NCBI GenBank assembly: GCA_002449585.1
Contig: DJXD01000137.1
Span: 1 to 8,126 of the forward strand
Length of the DNA: 8,126 bases
Origin: Ruminococcus sp. UBA7013
Lineage (GTDB): Bacteria > Bacillota > Clostridia > Oscillospirales > Ruminococcaceae
Direction of reading: 5' to 3'
Part shown: one piece after another, positions 7,722-8,126 of the stretch
How positions within the stretch are numbered: position 1 is the first letter of the stretch
Layout of the letters: each line of letters begins with the position of its first letter
The notes under the pieces: generated by a model
Database searches by the model: none
Told to the model about the DNA's origin: nothing
Seen by the model: only the letters and a program-made list of their open reading frames with translations
Translations under genes and position numbers: made by a program

Positions 7722-7751
7722 TGATAAAATAAGTCAAATTTATAAGCCAAA

Positions 7752-7777
7752 GCCCGGCACTCTGTCCGGTGTCGGGC
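7752..7777 (+). promoter_or_regulatory. GC-rich intercistronic hairpin
   Basis: GCCCGGCAC (7752-7760) pairs with GTGTCGGGC (7769-7777), nine pairs including one G-U, across an 8-base loop. It lies 27 bases after the adhesin stop and 30 bases before the pilin start. No T-run follows (the next bases are GCAATTAAAA), so it is not a standard intrinsic terminator. A stability or processing stem that sets the ratio of adhesin to pilin transcript is a reasonable inference. Confidence 0.6.
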
Positions 7778-7791
7778 GCAATTAAAACACG

Positions 7792-7799
7792 AAAAGGAG
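7792..7799 (+). promoter_or_regulatory. Ribosome binding site of the pilin gene
   Basis: AAAAGGAG is followed by eight bases and the ATG at 7808. It fixes the start there rather than at the upstream in-frame start at 7769, which falls inside the hairpin. Confidence 0.85.
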
Positions 7800-7807
7800 A
7801 ATTAATT

Positions 7808-8110
7808 ATGAAAAAGACAAGAAAATTTGCGGCCTTTATCGCTGCTCTTACCCTTGCGGCGTGTTCCGTAGCACCAGCTATGATGATAAATGTATCCGCC
7901 GAATCACAGAATGTAACAGTTAAAGTTCAGACAGATGGTAAAACAGAAAATACTGATGCAGATAAAACAGAACACACATATACAGCTTATCAAATCTTTG
8001 CAGGTGAATATGCTGATAGCCAATTTAAAATTACAGGTTTCGGCTCTAATGTAAATACAGGAACACTCCTCGCTAATGACAGTGCTTTTATGAGATTTAA
8101 AAAAACGTGA
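7808..8110 (+). CDS. Backbone-type pilin precursor, N-terminal part; frame closes early
   Basis: The start of a SpaA-type pilin, the usual partner of an upstream large adhesin in sortase-assembled pili. ATG 7808 is supported by AAAAGGAG. Residues 1-31 are a signal peptide (MKKTRKFAAF basic start, hydrophobic core, VSA-ES cleavage site after A31). HTYTAYQIFAGEY at 56-68 and the NTGTLLANDSAF segment at 83-94 are characteristic of the first domain of these clostridial pilins, which normally run to 400-550 residues and end in a sorting signal. Here the frame stops at 8110 after 100 residues, directly past seven A bases (8099-8105). In the -1 frame the codons continue as NVSSMKK to the window edge, which would suit the family better. 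It is thus either a frameshifted gene, a phase-variable one, or a sequencing error. LAAC at 16-19 resembles a lipobox, but the downstream VSA site is usual for pilins. No own promoter is seen. Confidence 0.78.
   Translation: MKKTRKFAAFIAALTLAACSVAPAMMINVSAESQNVTVKVQTDGKTENTDADKTEHTYTAYQIFAGEYADSQFKITGFGSNVNTGTLLANDSAFMRFKKT
8099..8105 (+). repeat. A7 homopolymer at the pilin frame break
   Basis: Seven A bases after TTT (TTT-A7-CG) directly precede the in-frame TGA at 8108. One extra A, or a -1 slip by the ribosome, leads into a frame that stays open for the remaining 16 bases of the window. A short mononucleotide tract is the classic substrate for slippage. Confidence 0.6.
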
Positions 8111-8126
8111 GTTCGATGAAAAAAGA

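Larger units (their letters stand above)
4026..7724 (+). pseudogene. 5'-truncated Cna-B/SpaA-type surface adhesin or ancillary pilin with LPEAG sorting signal
   Basis: A wall-anchored, multi-domain surface protein missing its N-terminus and signal peptide. The frame is open from 3972, but recognisable protein begins near 4026-4040 (GFKIAKYDNGKWIYA, the start of a SpaA-like domain) and no ATG precedes the GTG at 4311, which lacks a ribosome binding site. Numbering from that GTG: Cna-B-like domains lie at about 70-205, 212-336, 342-525, 529-641 and 644-1090. Most show a lysine in KKW or NKIW, a middle glutamate (E298, E502, E604, E1051) and a late asparagine (N333, N524, N639, N1088), the trio used for internal isopeptide bonds. 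The third is interrupted by a BIG2-like domain, the fifth by more than 300 residues of other modules. LPEAG at 1098-1102, a hydrophobic segment and an RRKRRNGRK tail end it. It heads a pilus operon with the pilin gene at 7808. A broken 5' end makes expression doubtful; the rest is uninterrupted over 1,200 codons, so the damage looks recent. Confidence 0.82.

Noticed and set aside
7752..7777. Intrinsic terminator after the adhesin
   Set aside because: No T-run follows the stem on the plus strand and the pilin gene with its own ribosome binding site follows closely, so read-through is more likely.
7769..7807. Upstream in-frame start of the pilin (MSGAIKTRKGELI)
   Set aside because: It starts inside the hairpin, lacks a ribosome binding site and would put a hydrophilic stretch ahead of the signal peptide.
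7850..7864. Lipoprotein signal in the pilin (LAAC)
   Set aside because: The motif fits a lipobox by pattern, but the longer hydrophobic region and VSA cleavage site after it fit sortase-assembled pilins, which are not lipoproteins.

Overview
This window looks like an accessory region of a low- to mid-GC Gram-positive gut bacterium, most likely a Ruminococcus-type member of the Clostridia. Three things point there: tandem large serine recombinases with zinc-ribbon and coiled-coil tails, a DUF1703-type AAA-ATPase/nuclease-like gene, and a SpaA/Cna-B pilus locus with an LPxxG sorting signal and a typical clostridial pilin signal peptide. The genus is inferred from protein style, not proven.

Left third (1-2222): the 3' part of one large serine recombinase runs in from the left edge. 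It is followed by a paralogue that has lost its whole catalytic resolvase domain and keeps only the last catalytic helix, the recombinase domain, the zinc ribbon and the coiled coil. The second gene is therefore a remnant. A strong hairpin closes this block at 2179-2222.

Middle (2230-3875): one intact gene on the minus strand, convergent with the recombinases. It encodes a 526-residue AAA-ATPase-like protein with a C-terminal PD-(D/E)XK nuclease-type motif. It has its own well-formed extended -10 promoter and a good ribosome binding site. Its biological role is not established.

Junction (about 3909-4032): a compact block with four CGAGCCAC direct repeats at 20-22 bp spacing and one inverted copy. 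It resembles the multi-repeat ends of IS21-family insertion sequences, but no transposase is present. The block sits exactly where the next gene loses its 5' end.

Right half (about 4026-8126): a pilus-type locus on the plus strand. First comes a very large, 5'-truncated Cna-B adhesin or ancillary pilin. Its last Cna-B domain is interrupted by a block of more than 300 residues containing aromatic-rich beta modules, and another Cna-B domain is interrupted by a BIG2-like domain. It ends in an LPEAG sorting signal. After a GC-rich hairpin comes the start of a backbone-type pilin with a clear signal peptide. Its frame closes at 8110, just after an A7 tract, so it is either frameshifted or phase-variable. 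Sortase genes, if present, lie beyond the right edge.

Overall the region reads as a rearranged island: recombinase debris and an IS-like end abut a damaged surface-adhesin operon, with a self-contained ATPase gene between them.
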